Assembly: GCA_900551635.1 (NCBI GenBank)
Contig: URWQ01000003.1
Coordinates: 1-20,400 of the forward strand
From: an uncultured Collinsella sp.
Lineage (GTDB): Bacteria > Actinomycetota > Coriobacteriia > Coriobacteriales > Coriobacteriaceae
Direction of reading: 5' to 3'
Length of the DNA: 20,400 bases
The translations under genes and the position numbers were made by a program. Position 1 is the stretch's first letter. Every line of letters starts with the position of its first letter. This document shows positions 1-7,523 of this stretch, piece by piece. A model generated the notes under the pieces. It had not been told where the DNA came from. It saw only the letters and a program-made list of their open reading frames with translations, and did no database searches.

Positions 1-818
1 TCGAGCTCGGCCTCCATGCGCTTGGCGAGCTTGGCGTCGCGGTTGCCCTGCGCCTCGATACGGGCGGCCTTGGTCTCCAGATACGTGGAGTAGTTGCCCT
101 TGTAGGGATAAAGGTGACCGCGGTCGACCTCGCAGATCCACTCGGCAACGTTATCCAGAAAGTAGCGATCGTGCGTGACGGCAAGCACCGCGCCCTGGTA
201 GTTGTGCAGGAAGTGCTCGAGCCACAGGATCGACTCAGCGTCCAGGTGGTTCGTGGGCTCGTCGAGCAGCAGCAGGTCGGGAGCCTCGAGCAGCAGCTTG
301 CACAGGGCCACGCGGCGGCGCTCGCCGCCGGAAAGCACGTTGACCGGCATGTCGGAATCGGGCAGCTGCAGGGCGTCCATGGCCTGGCCGAGCTTGGAAT
401 CGATATCCCAGCCGTCGGCGGCGTCGATCTCGTCCTGGAGCTTTCCCATCTCGGCCATGAGGGCGTCCATGTCGCAATCCGGGTCGCACATCTCCTCGCC
501 GATCTTATTGAAGCGATCGACCTTGGCGATCATATCGCCAAACGCCATGCGCACGTTCTCGATAACGGTCTTGTCGTCATCGAGCGGCGGCTCCTGCTGC
601 AGGATGCCCACGGTGTAGCCGGGGGTGAGCCTGGCATCGCCGTTGGAGACCTCCTCGATGCCGGCCATGATCTTGAGCAGGGTCGACTTGCCCATGCCGT
701 TGGGACCCACGACGCCGATCTTGGCACCGGGGTAGAAGCTCAGGGTCACGTCGTCAAGGATTACCTTGTCGCCATGGGCCTTGCGAGCCTGATACATCTG
801 GTAGATAAACTCTGCCAT
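1..818 (-). CDS. ettA: Energy-dependent translational throttle protein EttA (ABC-F ATPase), N-terminal part only
   Basis: This is the first 272 codons of an ABC-F protein; the gene runs off the left edge. ABC-F proteins of the EttA type bind the ribosomal E site and gate entry into the elongation cycle according to ATP/ADP state. The first ATPase domain is visible in full: Walker A GPNGMGKST at about residues 38-46, the signature LSGGERRRVAL at about 162-172, Walker B plus LLLDEPTNHLDAES at about 183-196, and the switch THDRYF. The start of the interdomain linker follows (GNYSTYLETKAARIEAQ). The N-terminus MAEFIYQMYQ and the insert between Walker A and the signature resemble E. coli EttA closely, which separates it from Uup or antibiotic-resistance ABC-Fs. 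The ATG at 818-816 is preceded by an AAAGGA motif about 12 nt upstream. The second ATPase domain is outside the window. Confidence 0.93.
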   Translation of the reverse strand, partial: MAEFIYQMYQARKAHGDKVILDDVTLSFYPGAKIGVVGPNGMGKSTLLKIMAGIEEVSNGDARLTPGYTVGILQQEPPLDDDKTVIENVRMAFGDMIAKVDRFNKIGEEMCDPDCDMDALMAEMGKLQDEIDAADGWDIDSKLGQAMDALQLPDSDMPVNVLSGGERRRVALCKLLLEAPDLLLLDEPTNHLDAESILWLEHFLHNYQGAVLAVTHDRYFLDNVAEWICEVDRGHLYPYKGNYSTYLETKAARIEAQGNRDAKLAKRMEAEL

Positions 819-860
819 TTGCCTGTTTTATCCTTTCTGCCTGCTGTTTACCTATTCTTG

Positions 861-882
861 TTTCGTTTTAGTGGAAACGAAA
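861..882. promoter_or_regulatory. Perfect 8-bp inverted repeat in the ettA upstream region
   Basis: TTTCGTTT (861-868) and AAACGAAA (875-882) are perfect inverted repeats around a 6-nt spacer. The site lies about 45-65 nt upstream of the ettA start, between the sdpI terminator and ettA, where the ettA promoter must be. It could be a repressor operator or a short RNA hairpin in the leader. I could not assign a convincing -35/-10 pair beside it. Confidence 0.4.
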
Positions 883-909
883 TGAGGAAACCAGCTCTGA
901 AACGTAACG

Positions 910-937
910 AAAAAGGGGCATGGTTGCCCACACCCCC
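910..937 (-). terminator. Rho-independent terminator of the sdpR-sdpI operon
   Basis: Read on the minus strand, a GGGG-(G bulge)-TGTGG stem pairs with CCATG-CCCC across a GCAA tetraloop (a GNRA loop), with two G-U pairs. Five T residues follow directly. It starts about 65 nt after the sdpI stop codon and about 90 nt before ettA, so it separates the two transcription units. Confidence 0.8.
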
Positions 938-1002
938 TAATACTACCTGGGAAAAGTCCCCCGGAACATACTATGAACTGCGTACGCTAGTTTTCCGCAA
1001 CC

Positions 1003-1707
1003 TTAACGAGCGGCTCGCTGCGATTTGCGCCACAACAGATACGAGTAGACGTAGACGGCTCCAACCGAACCAAACGCCAGAGCCGCAATCACCGCGGCGA
1101 CGACTTCACTCGAAAGCACGCTGCCTGCCACGCCCATCACAATCAGGCCAATACCCAGCACCATAAAGCAGGCACCGCCAAAACGCTGCGTACGGCGCCA
1201 GTTCTCGGGATCGGCAAGCGCCCAAGGTGTCTTGATACCGAGCGTATAGTTCTGCTTCACACGCGGCAAGTAGTTGCCTACGCCGATGAACAGCAAACCG
1301 ACAACACCGGAAATCAGCACGTTAACCGAACCGACCGCCGGCACCACGCCCCAGACCGTAAGCTCTCCCAGCCAGCTTATGGCGCACATGAACAAGGTGA
1401 AGGCGATTACGAAGCCCTGGTAGAACTTGCCCGAGGTTCGATATGCCTCACCTTTGGGGTCGATGCGCGGCACCACGCAGAACATTGCGAGAAGCGCCAG
1501 AGGCAGCACGCCGAGCGCGGAGGCCATCCAGCTAGGACCCCAACCGTCGACGGCGCCGTTCGCGCCCCAGTGCGTGGGAATCTGCGCAGGCAAGCTCGGC
1601 ATCACCATGAGGTGTGCTACGACATTGGCGACGCACAGAGCGACCAGCGCAATCCACACGCGCGACGATACCCCCGTGGGGTGAATGCCCTTGTTTTCGT
1701 TATTCAT
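1003..1707 (-). CDS. sdpI: SdpI-family membrane protein (predicted immunity/signalling protein)
   Basis: The 234-aa product has about six hydrophobic segments. An N-terminal DUF1648-type region (PTHWGANGAVDGWG) is followed by the SdpI signature NYLPRVKQNYTLGIKTPWAL and ENWRRTQRFGG near the middle. In Bacillus subtilis SdpI confers immunity to the SdpC killing factor and, when SdpC is bound, sequesters the repressor SdpR at the membrane. I chose the ATG at 1707-1705 rather than the longer open frame because it overlaps the sdpR stop by 8 nt and has an AAGG motif just upstream; an in-frame start further up would lie inside sdpR. No sdpABC-like toxin genes are in the window, so the ligand is unknown. 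The family call is firm; a role as immunity protein is inference. Confidence 0.88.
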   Translation of the reverse strand: MNNENKGIHPTGVSSRVWIALVALCVANVVAHLMVMPSLPAQIPTHWGANGAVDGWGPSWMASALGVLPLALLAMFCVVPRIDPKGEAYRTSGKFYQGFVIAFTLFMCAISWLGELTVWGVVPAVGSVNVLISGVVGLLFIGVGNYLPRVKQNYTLGIKTPWALADPENWRRTQRFGGACFMVLGIGLIVMGVAGSVLSSEVVAAVIAALAFGSVGAVYVYSYLLWRKSQRAAR

Positions 1708-1978
1708 CCTTATCACCTTCAGTGTTTGTAAAGCCCATAAACCAGCCAATTAAATCCTGCATGACGGTGGTGTTTAAGCTGTATACGATGTTTTGGCCAT
1801 GGCGCTCGTCGGTCACCAACCCGGCGTTTTTGAGCGTCGCCAAGTGATGGCTCAGCGACGGCTTACTGATATCAAAATGCTCGGCAAGCTCCCCCGCCGT
1901 GCAATTGCCCTCGCGCAGCAACTCCAAAATGCGACGCCGTGTAGGATCGGCCAGCGCTTTAAAACCCCCTCCCGGCAT
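1700..1978 (-). CDS. sdpR: ArsR-family winged-helix repressor, SdpR-like
   Basis: This 92-aa protein is a small ArsR-family regulator. FKALADPTRRRILELLREG is the typical first helix pair and ISKPSLSHHLATLKNAGLV the recognition helix-turn-helix. The C-terminal part (YSLNTTVMQDLIGWFMGF) strongly resembles B. subtilis SdpR. It lacks the metal-binding cysteines of metal-sensing ArsR proteins, which fits an autorepressor controlled by membrane sequestration. The ATG at 1978-1976 follows an AGGAGG motif with about 4-5 nt spacing; the longer GTG start at 1996 has none and was rejected. It is the first gene of a two-gene operon, overlapping sdpI by 8 nt. Its own promoter overlaps a palindrome that is probably its operator. 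Confidence 0.9.
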   Translation of the reverse strand: MPGGGFKALADPTRRRILELLREGNCTAGELAEHFDISKPSLSHHLATLKNAGLVTDERHGQNIVYSLNTTVMQDLIGWFMGFTNTEGDKDE

Positions 1979-2012
1979 AAGACCTCCTCTCAGCACCCCT
2001 CATGACGCGCAC

Positions 2013-2050
2013 ACTATACTCGATATTTAGATGTTTGTCTAACTATCTAA
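2013..2050 (-). promoter_or_regulatory. sdpR promoter overlapped by a probable SdpR operator
   Basis: On the minus strand a -35-like TAGACA (2041-2036) and a -10-like TATAGT (2018-2013) are separated by exactly 17 nt. They end about 35 nt before the sdpR start codon. A perfect inverted repeat TTAGA-N6-TCTAA covers 2027-2042, across the -35 box, and a further half-site ATCTAA lies at 2045-2050. A palindrome on the -35 box of an ArsR gene is the usual arrangement for negative autoregulation. That SdpR is the protein bound here is inference. Confidence 0.68.
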
Positions 2051-2085
2051 TCGCAATGCTTCAAACCACATCAAAGCAAACGCCA

Positions 2086-2113
2086 TCGCAACCTATGGGC
2101 GATTACCTATAAT
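2086..2113 (+). promoter_or_regulatory. Probable tcdA promoter
   Basis: A perfect TATAAT lies at 2108-2113, about 45 nt upstream of the tcdA start. A weak -35 candidate TCGCAA (2086-2091) lies 16 nt before it. The promoter faces away from the sdpR promoter. Confidence 0.5.
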
Positions 2114-2157
2114 GGCGATAGCTAAAACACGACCTGCTTCCCCATCGGAGGATATTT

Positions 2158-2955
2158 ATGACCGAAACCGCTGCCGCAGCCGCCATCGAGACACGCGACA
2201 CCAAGCTCGAGATCATCATGGGCCGCGAGGCACTCGATAAGCTCGCCGATGCTACGGTGCTGGTGCTCGGCTGCGGAGGCGTGGGCTCCAACTGCTGCGA
2301 GGCACTCGCCCGCGGCGGCATCGGACATTTCGTCATTCTGGATAAGGACGTCATCGCGCCCAGCAATATCAACCGTCAGGCCATCGCCTTTCACAGCACC
2401 ATCGGAAAGCGCAAGGTTGACGTGATGGAAGCCATGATCCACGACATCAATCCCGCCGCTGCCGTCATCAAGCGAACTGAATACTTGCTGAGCGACAACA
2501 TCGATGATTTCTTCGCGAGCGTTTTGGAGCAGACGGACGGCAAGCTCGACTACGTCGTCGACGCCATCGACACCATCTCGGCCAAGCTCACCATTGCCAA
2601 ATATGCTCAGGACCACGACATTCGTTTGGTTAGCTCCATGGGCGGGGCCAACAAGCTCCATCCCGAGTGCCTCCGCTTTGCCGACATTTTCGATACGGTA
2701 CGTGACCCCATGAGCCGCATTATGCGCAAAGAATGCAAGAAACGCGGAATCAAGAGCCTGCATGTACTGTTTAGCTGTGAGGAATCGGTTAAGACACAGC
2801 CCCGCGACCCTTCCAATATCCACGAGCGTACCGAGCTGGGAACCGCCAGCTTTATGCCGCCCATCATGGGTCAGATGATTGCCGGCGAGGTTATCCGCCA
2901 GATCAGCGGCCGCGGCACTGAGCGCGTACGCTCCGATGGCCAACGTCTGGACTAG
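2158..2955 (+). CDS. tcdA: tRNA threonylcarbamoyladenosine dehydratase TcdA (E1/ThiF-like)
   Basis: The 265-aa protein belongs to the ThiF/MoeB/HesA superfamily. TcdA uses ATP to cyclise the N6-threonylcarbamoyl group of tRNA A37 (t6A to ct6A) in tRNAs reading ANN codons. The nucleotide-binding glycine motif GCGGVGSN is at about residues 38-45. It is followed by the acidic strand LDKDVI, the SNINRQ motif at about 69-74 (the E1-type arginine finger region) and the D-AIDTI-K block near 135-145. The motif TELGTASFMPPIMGQMIAGEVIR near the C-terminus is typical of TcdA/YgdL and argues against ThiF or MoeB. The length matches the family. TCGGAGG sits upstream of the ATG. tatD starts 14 nt after its stop, so the two are probably co-transcribed. 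Confidence 0.92.
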   Translation: MTETAAAAAIETRDTKLEIIMGREALDKLADATVLVLGCGGVGSNCCEALARGGIGHFVILDKDVIAPSNINRQAIAFHSTIGKRKVDVMEAMIHDINPAAAVIKRTEYLLSDNIDDFFASVLEQTDGKLDYVVDAIDTISAKLTIAKYAQDHDIRLVSSMGGANKLHPECLRFADIFDTVRDPMSRIMRKECKKRGIKSLHVLFSCEESVKTQPRDPSNIHERTELGTASFMPPIMGQMIAGEVIRQISGRGTERVRSDGQRLD

Positions 2956-2969
2956 CGGAGCGCACCGAG

Positions 2970-3746
2970 ATGGAGCCCCGGTTATTTGATGCACACTGCC
3001 ATCTTGATTTAATGGCTCACCCGGACGCCGTTGCCGATGAGGCGACGGCGCTGGGCTTGGGTCTATTTGATTGCGGCGTCGATCCACGCGACTTCGCTAG
3101 CGTACATGGGCGAACCCGTCGCCCTCCTACCGTCATCAAGGGCATCCACCCCTGGTGGCTCGCCGATGGCCACTGTGGTTTTGACGAAATCAATCTGCTT
3201 TGCGAAGTTGCAGCCCAAGAGCGCTACATCGGCGAGGTGGGACTCGACTTTTCCGCGCGCTTTGCCGGAAGCGAGCCGCTGCAAACGCAGGCACTTGACC
3301 AGCTCTGCGAGGCTCTCGCGCAGCATCCTCTTGCCGGACGCGTGATATCAATTCACGCCGTTCGTTCGGCAGGAGCCGTACTGGACGTCCTCGAATCGCA
3401 TGGGCTACTCATCCCAAACCCCGACTCCCCCGCTATCATCTTCCACTGGTTTAGCGGCACTTCGGACGAACTCGCCCGCGCGCGCGATGCAGGCTGCTAT
3501 TTTTCCGTCAACGAACGCATGCTCGCGTCTAAACGAGGACGCGAATACGCACGACAGATTCCACTCGATCGTTTACTGCTCGAGACCGATGCGCCAGCCG
3601 AGCCAAACACAGAAACAAGCGCACAGTCGCTCATCAGATCGCTCACAAGGACCTCGATGCGCATTGCCTCACTCAAAAACTGTGACGCAAAGCGCATCGA
3701 GTCGGTAGTTTTAGCAAATGCGCACTCTGTTTTTGACCTTCGCTAA
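2970..3746 (+). CDS. TatD-family metal-dependent hydrolase (putative DNase/deacylase)
   Basis: This 258-aa TIM-barrel protein retains the TatD metal ligands: H9 and H11 in DAHCHLD, E89 in GEVGLDF, H129 in SIHAV, H159 in FHWFSG and D207 in ETDAP. TatD proteins are metal-dependent 3'-5' exonucleases or related hydrolases acting in the cytoplasm. The sequence is somewhat divergent from E. coli TatD and YcfH, so I give no symbol. The gene is 14 nt downstream of tcdA, with only a GGAG stretch inside the gap as a possible ribosome binding site, and so probably depends on transcription from the tcdA promoter. It converges with the FGGY kinase gene. Confidence 0.85.
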   Translation: MEPRLFDAHCHLDLMAHPDAVADEATALGLGLFDCGVDPRDFASVHGRTRRPPTVIKGIHPWWLADGHCGFDEINLLCEVAAQERYIGEVGLDFSARFAGSEPLQTQALDQLCEALAQHPLAGRVISIHAVRSAGAVLDVLESHGLLIPNPDSPAIIFHWFSGTSDELARARDAGCYFSVNERMLASKRGREYARQIPLDRLLLETDAPAEPNTETSAQSLIRSLTRTSMRIASLKNCDAKRIESVVLANAHSVFDLR

Positions 3747-3767
3747 CCCCTGTGGGCAAAAATGCCA

Positions 3768-3798
3768 AGGGACATGCGAATCGCACAACGCAGTCCCT
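3768..3798. terminator. Weak hairpin between converging tatD and FGGY kinase genes
   Basis: AGGGAC (3768-3773) pairs with GTCCCT (3793-3798), and a smaller palindrome TGCGA-A-TCGCA lies inside. It sits in the 79-nt space between two converging stop codons, where a bidirectional terminator is expected. Neither strand shows a clear T-tract after it, so the assignment is tentative. Confidence 0.3.
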
Positions 3799-3825
3799 AT
3801 TGGTAGGCAGTACAATTCGGCAGCA

Positions 3826-5343
3826 TTACACCAATTCGTGCATGAGATCACGGTTGCGTGCATACAATTCGTCAAAGATATGACGACGCGATGCATATAA
3901 CTCGTGGGCAGTCATATCGGGCACGATTGTTTGCGCAACGCCAAGGACTTGGGCGAGCTCATCCCATGATGCATAGGCGCCACCTGCGAGAGCTGCCATG
4001 ATGGCATCACCGAAGCATGCGCCCACCGTAACCTTGGCAACCGAGACCTCGCGCCCGCATACGTCGGCGATAGCCTGCATCCAAACTGGATTCTTGGTTC
4101 CACCTCCGACAAGCATAATGCGCCCAATTGGCAGTCCATGCTCTCGCTCGATAATGTCGACATGGGATGCAACGGTATACGCGACGCCTTCCAAGGCGGC
4201 GCGAACCATATGGGCTCGCGTATGCCTTCCGGTCAGGCCAAAGAAGACGCCACGCGCCTCGGGATCGTTGAGCGGAGTACGCTCCCCCGCAAAGTACGGC
4301 AGACACAGGAGCCCATCGGCACCCGGCGCCACGTCGGCGGCATCATGCGCCATAACCGAATAGGCATCGGGACCACCGTGGCCCTCGGCCTCTACGGCGT
4401 CGCGATACAGCTCTTGGCGCAGCCACGATGTGAGTGCCCCCGCCGTATTGGTCCCCGCGCAGATCCCGTAAGTTCCGGGAATGATAAACGTCCCCGGCCA
4501 CAGGCGAGCATCATCGATCATATGATCAGCTAGGTAGATGAAATACGCCGTACTCCCCAACTGAACCATCATATCGCCGGGACGGAATACACCCGTCGAA
4601 ATGGCCTCGGCACCAGAGTCGCCCGTTCCCACTAAGACAGGTGTCCCTGCCGCGAGCCCCGTCGCCTCAGCCGCACGCTGCGTAATCACCCCGGCAATAT
4701 CGGTAGCCGACATCACCTCCGCCATCTGATCAGGCCGGCAGAAACGAGCACATTCCCGAGCATCAACCTTCCAGGTGTAGCGGTCGTATAGGGGAAGAAA
4801 AACCTCCGCTAAATAACGGTCCACCGTAAAACGCCCCGTCAACTTTGCGCATAGAAACGATGACGCCGTCAGGAACTTCGCGGCACGTTCGTGCACCTCT
4901 GGCATATTCTCCTTAAACCACAAGATCTTGGGAGCAATATCTGACGAACAGGGATCGTGCCCGAAAAGCTCGCGTGCGCGATCTGACCCATATTCGGAAA
5001 GGAGCTCGTCAATCTGCGGCTTCGAACGTGCATCGACTCCATACAAAATCGCGGGCGCCAGCGCGTTGCACTCGGTATCGACCGGCACACAGTCGCAACC
5101 CAATGCGGAAAGGCCCACGCATCCGATCTGTGCCGCGTTAACCCCCGATCGCGCCACCAGCTCGCGCGACAAGCGGCAAAAATCGCCCCACCAAACTGCC
5201 TCCGCATCATGCTGGTACCATCCATCACACGGGTTGTCCGTCTCGTGTCCACAAGAGGCTTGGCAAACGATGTTGCATCGATCATCGATTAAAACGCCTT
5301 TAGAGGCGCTTGTCCCAATATCAATACCCAGATAGAGCGCCAT
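3826..5343 (-). CDS. FGGY-family carbohydrate kinase (xylulokinase-like)
   Basis: The 505-aa protein has the two-domain FGGY architecture. It starts with the phosphate-binding DIGTSASKG loop at residues 8-16. The catalytic-aspartate region VGTGDSGAEAI has D242, and the adenosine motif MLVGGGTKNPVWMQAIADV lies in the C-terminal half. It is predicted to phosphorylate a ketose or polyol with ATP. The sugar cannot be read from the sequence; xylulokinase-like is the closest general description, and L-ribulo-, glycero- or unusual sugar kinases are alternatives. It is the last gene of the long minus-strand operon, 6 nt after the BtpA-like gene. That suggests the pathway ends in, or branches to, a second phosphosugar besides those made by the PfkB kinases. 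Confidence 0.88.
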   Translation of the reverse strand: MALYLGIDIGTSASKGVLIDDRCNIVCQASCGHETDNPCDGWYQHDAEAVWWGDFCRLSRELVARSGVNAAQIGCVGLSALGCDCVPVDTECNALAPAILYGVDARSKPQIDELLSEYGSDRARELFGHDPCSSDIAPKILWFKENMPEVHERAAKFLTASSFLCAKLTGRFTVDRYLAEVFLPLYDRYTWKVDARECARFCRPDQMAEVMSATDIAGVITQRAAEATGLAAGTPVLVGTGDSGAEAISTGVFRPGDMMVQLGSTAYFIYLADHMIDDARLWPGTFIIPGTYGICAGTNTAGALTSWLRQELYRDAVEAEGHGGPDAYSVMAHDAADVAPGADGLLCLPYFAGERTPLNDPEARGVFFGLTGRHTRAHMVRAALEGVAYTVASHVDIIEREHGLPIGRIMLVGGGTKNPVWMQAIADVCGREVSVAKVTVGACFGDAIMAALAGGAYASWDELAQVLGVAQTIVPDMTAHELYASRRHIFDELYARNRDLMHELV

Positions 5344-5349
5344 AGGTGC

Positions 5350-6171
5350 CTACTCCCCTCGCGCCGTACGAGCGGCAGCCATAAAACGAGCTACCCGCTC
5401 AACATCGACCGGGGCATCCAGCTTTCCGTCGCACTTTAAGCACGTGCCGACAAACGCACCATCGTAGTGAGCAAATACGTCAGCCACGGTATTTTCGCGA
5501 CAACCGGTGCCACATACCACGGGTACTTCGCCAACACGCTCGCGGACTTCATCGGCAAACTCGCCGCAATTTTTGCCCGAAGCGCCACGACCGGCAGCCG
5601 AACCGCCGATGACCATTGCATCCGGAAGGCAATTAAAGAGAAGTGAATCGGCAATGTCCGCAGTCGTGCGGTCGTTGAGATAAACCTCCCCCTCGCTCGT
5701 GATGAAGTGAAAAAGCTTGAGGTCATCCAGGCGCAGCGCCGCCTTGCGACGCATGGTGTGCGCGAAATCTCGGTTAATCAGCCCGAGATCACCGGCCCAG
5801 GCACCGCAAAAATTGCAGCGCGTGAACTGCGCATCGACGGCAGCGCACAGCTCGATTGTGGCATCACCATCGTAAATAGCCTCAGCTCCCCAAGGAGTCG
5901 ACAGATCATGGGATAGAGTCCCGATTACATAGCCCATCGATGCAAGGGTTGAGGGAGAAACGTGCTGCTCATAGGGCATCGAGAGCTCATTGGTAATCAA
6001 AATGCCATCGACACCGCCCTGTTGCAACGCCTCGAGATCGCGCTTGGCGGCTTCCACGACCTGCGACACGCTTCCACCCGGGTAATACAGTGGGTCGCCC
6101 GGCAGAGGACGCAGGTGCAGCATTCCGATAACCGGCTTTTCGGTCTTGAACATCGAAGTTAGAAACGACAT
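5350..6171 (-). CDS. BtpA/SgcQ-family TIM-barrel protein
   Basis: This 273-aa protein matches the BtpA family, whose members include cyanobacterial BtpA (photosystem I biogenesis) and E. coli SgcQ (a sugar-operon protein). The biochemical function of the family is poorly known. Visible family motifs are PVIGMLHLRPLPGDPLY at about 13-29, TNELSMPY, and the C-terminal VPVVCGTGCRENTVADVF and GAFVGTCLKCDGK-DAPVDVERV blocks, which resemble a phosphate-binding barrel end. The ATG at 6171-6169 is preferred because AAGGAG lies 6 nt upstream; a longer in-frame start at 6186 overlaps that site and has none of its own. The gene lies between yjbQ (33 nt) and the FGGY kinase (6 nt), a context like that of SgcQ. 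Confidence 0.85.
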   Translation of the reverse strand: MSFLTSMFKTEKPVIGMLHLRPLPGDPLYYPGGSVSQVVEAAKRDLEALQQGGVDGILITNELSMPYEQHVSPSTLASMGYVIGTLSHDLSTPWGAEAIYDGDATIELCAAVDAQFTRCNFCGAWAGDLGLINRDFAHTMRRKAALRLDDLKLFHFITSEGEVYLNDRTTADIADSLLFNCLPDAMVIGGSAAGRGASGKNCGEFADEVRERVGEVPVVCGTGCRENTVADVFAHYDGAFVGTCLKCDGKLDAPVDVERVARFMAAARTARGE

Positions 6172-6204
6172 AGCGTGCTCCTTCATAGGGTTATTGCAGG
6201 GACG

Positions 6205-6633
6205 TTACTCCCCCAGCACCTCGACGTACACTTTTCGCTTCTGCGGACCGTCAAACTCCGCAAGATAGATGTTCTGGGCACTTCCGCACACGATGTGGCC
6301 ATCTTGGACGGGAAAGAAGCAACTGTTCCCGCAAATCATGCTCTTGATATGCCCACAGGAGTTGTTGCCGGTGGCTCCATAGCTCGGCAGGAAGTGTGCA
6401 TGTGCATAGGGGGCATCGAGTGGGGCGATGCGATCAAGCGTTTCCATAAGATCCGTCTCCACGCAGGGCAGCCCCTCGTTTACCACGATTCCACAGGTCG
6501 TATGCGACAAAATAATCGCTGCCAAGCCATTGGTCACCGAGCTGCGTTCGATGGCAGCGTGCACGTCTTCGGTAATATCGATGAACTGGTCCGGAGCAGT
6601 CGATAGATAGCTCAATGTTTCGAGCGTCACCAT
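6205..6633 (-). CDS. YjbQ-family protein (UPF0047, secondary thiamine-phosphate synthase type)
   Basis: The 142-aa protein has the full length of the UPF0047/YjbQ family. Characteristic elements are the ILSHTTCGIVVNEG motif with H44, C47 and N52, the GHIKSM segment near 94-99 (AHIKSS-like in relatives), and the C-terminal NIYLAEFDGPQKRKVYVEVLGE block, which is highly typical. E. coli YjbQ has been reported to substitute weakly for thiamine-phosphate synthase, but the true function of the family is unsettled. The gene starts 2 nt after the amidohydrolase stop, and its GGGG ribosome-binding stretch lies within that gene's end, so the two are probably translationally linked. Its place in a sugar/amine catabolic operon suggests a role on a pathway metabolite rather than thiamine. 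Confidence 0.86.
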   Translation of the reverse strand: MVTLETLSYLSTAPDQFIDITEDVHAAIERSSVTNGLAAIILSHTTCGIVVNEGLPCVETDLMETLDRIAPLDAPYAHAHFLPSYGATGNNSCGHIKSMICGNSCFFPVQDGHIVCGSAQNIYLAEFDGPQKRKVYVEVLGE

Positions 6634-6635
6634 GT

Positions 6636-7496
6636 TTACTCATCCCCTTCAAGAAAACGCAGGGCATTACCCCAGTAGAGCCTTTCTCGCGCATCATCGC
6701 GCATGGACACGGTATCGAGCGCCCGCTTGAGTTTGAACGCACGGAAACGCGGCGTATTGCTGGCGAACATCACTTGATGCGATAGCGCGCGCTCATACCA
6801 CAGCGGCCCCATATCGACCGTGAAAAGACGCTGCATCATCTCCTCGGGCGAATCGATGTAAGTGATAGAGGTGTCCGTGTAGCAGTTGGGATACTTGAGC
6901 AGCATCGCCACGGTCTCGCGCACCCAGGGCCAGCCAAAGTGGGTCAAACTAAAACGCACATTTGGATGCGTTGCGATTGTGTGCTCAAATGCAAGCGGGT
7001 TACTGCGCGAGAGCTCTGCGCCCGGCTCCCAAGACATACCGGCATGGAAAACCACCGGCTTGTTATAGCGCTCGCACAGCTCGTAAAGCGGCTCAGCCAC
7101 AGCATCATCGGGGTCAAAACCCTGCTTTGCCGGATGCAGACAAAGCCCCTTTGCCCCCAGCTCGGTAAAGGCGCGCTCCAATTCGCCTGCGGCACTGCTC
7201 ACCCGCGGATCTACGCTCGCAAATCCCCACAGACGATCGGGATGCGCGGCAACCAGCATGGCAATCTGGTCATTGGTGCCAAAATGCCCTCCGCATGCCG
7301 TGGTTACATCGAGCGGCATGAGCAAGCTCTTCTGCACATCGCAGACGTCCATCTCAACTTGAAGCTCGTCCCAATCCATGGGACCCATATGCCCCATACC
7401 AAATTCTCGTGACCAAAAACCGAATCCATCAGGCTCATCACCCGGCGTACAGATCTCGCCGTAGAGCATGGGCTGAACCAACATGTCGATAACCAT
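6636..7496 (-). CDS. Amidohydrolase-2 (ACMSD-like) family protein with degenerate metal site
   Basis: The 286-aa protein has the TIM-barrel layout of the Amidohydro_2 family: FASVDPR at about 102-108, GLCLHPAKQGF at about 117-127, KPVVFHAG with H151, FSLTHFGWPWV with H186, and a terminal WGNALRFL like the WENAxRLL end of relatives. Such enzymes hydrolyse or decarboxylate with one metal. The usual N-terminal IDxHxH reads IDMLVQ here, and the late GSDYP-type aspartate is replaced by N247 in FASNTPR, so three expected ligands are absent. The ATG at 7496 is chosen because AAGGAG lies 6 nt upstream; the longer frame to 7517 has no such site. It follows a PfkB kinase gene by 27 nt. Function is unknown; it may be a non-classical or inactive barrel. 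Confidence 0.78.
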   Translation of the reverse strand: MVIDMLVQPMLYGEICTPGDEPDGFGFWSREFGMGHMGPMDWDELQVEMDVCDVQKSLLMPLDVTTACGGHFGTNDQIAMLVAAHPDRLWGFASVDPRVSSAAGELERAFTELGAKGLCLHPAKQGFDPDDAVAEPLYELCERYNKPVVFHAGMSWEPGAELSRSNPLAFEHTIATHPNVRFSLTHFGWPWVRETVAMLLKYPNCYTDTSITYIDSPEEMMQRLFTVDMGPLWYERALSHQVMFASNTPRFRAFKLKRALDTVSMRDDARERLYWGNALRFLEGDE

Positions 7497-7523
7497 TTCG
7501 TACTCCTTTCCAGGCATTTGACC

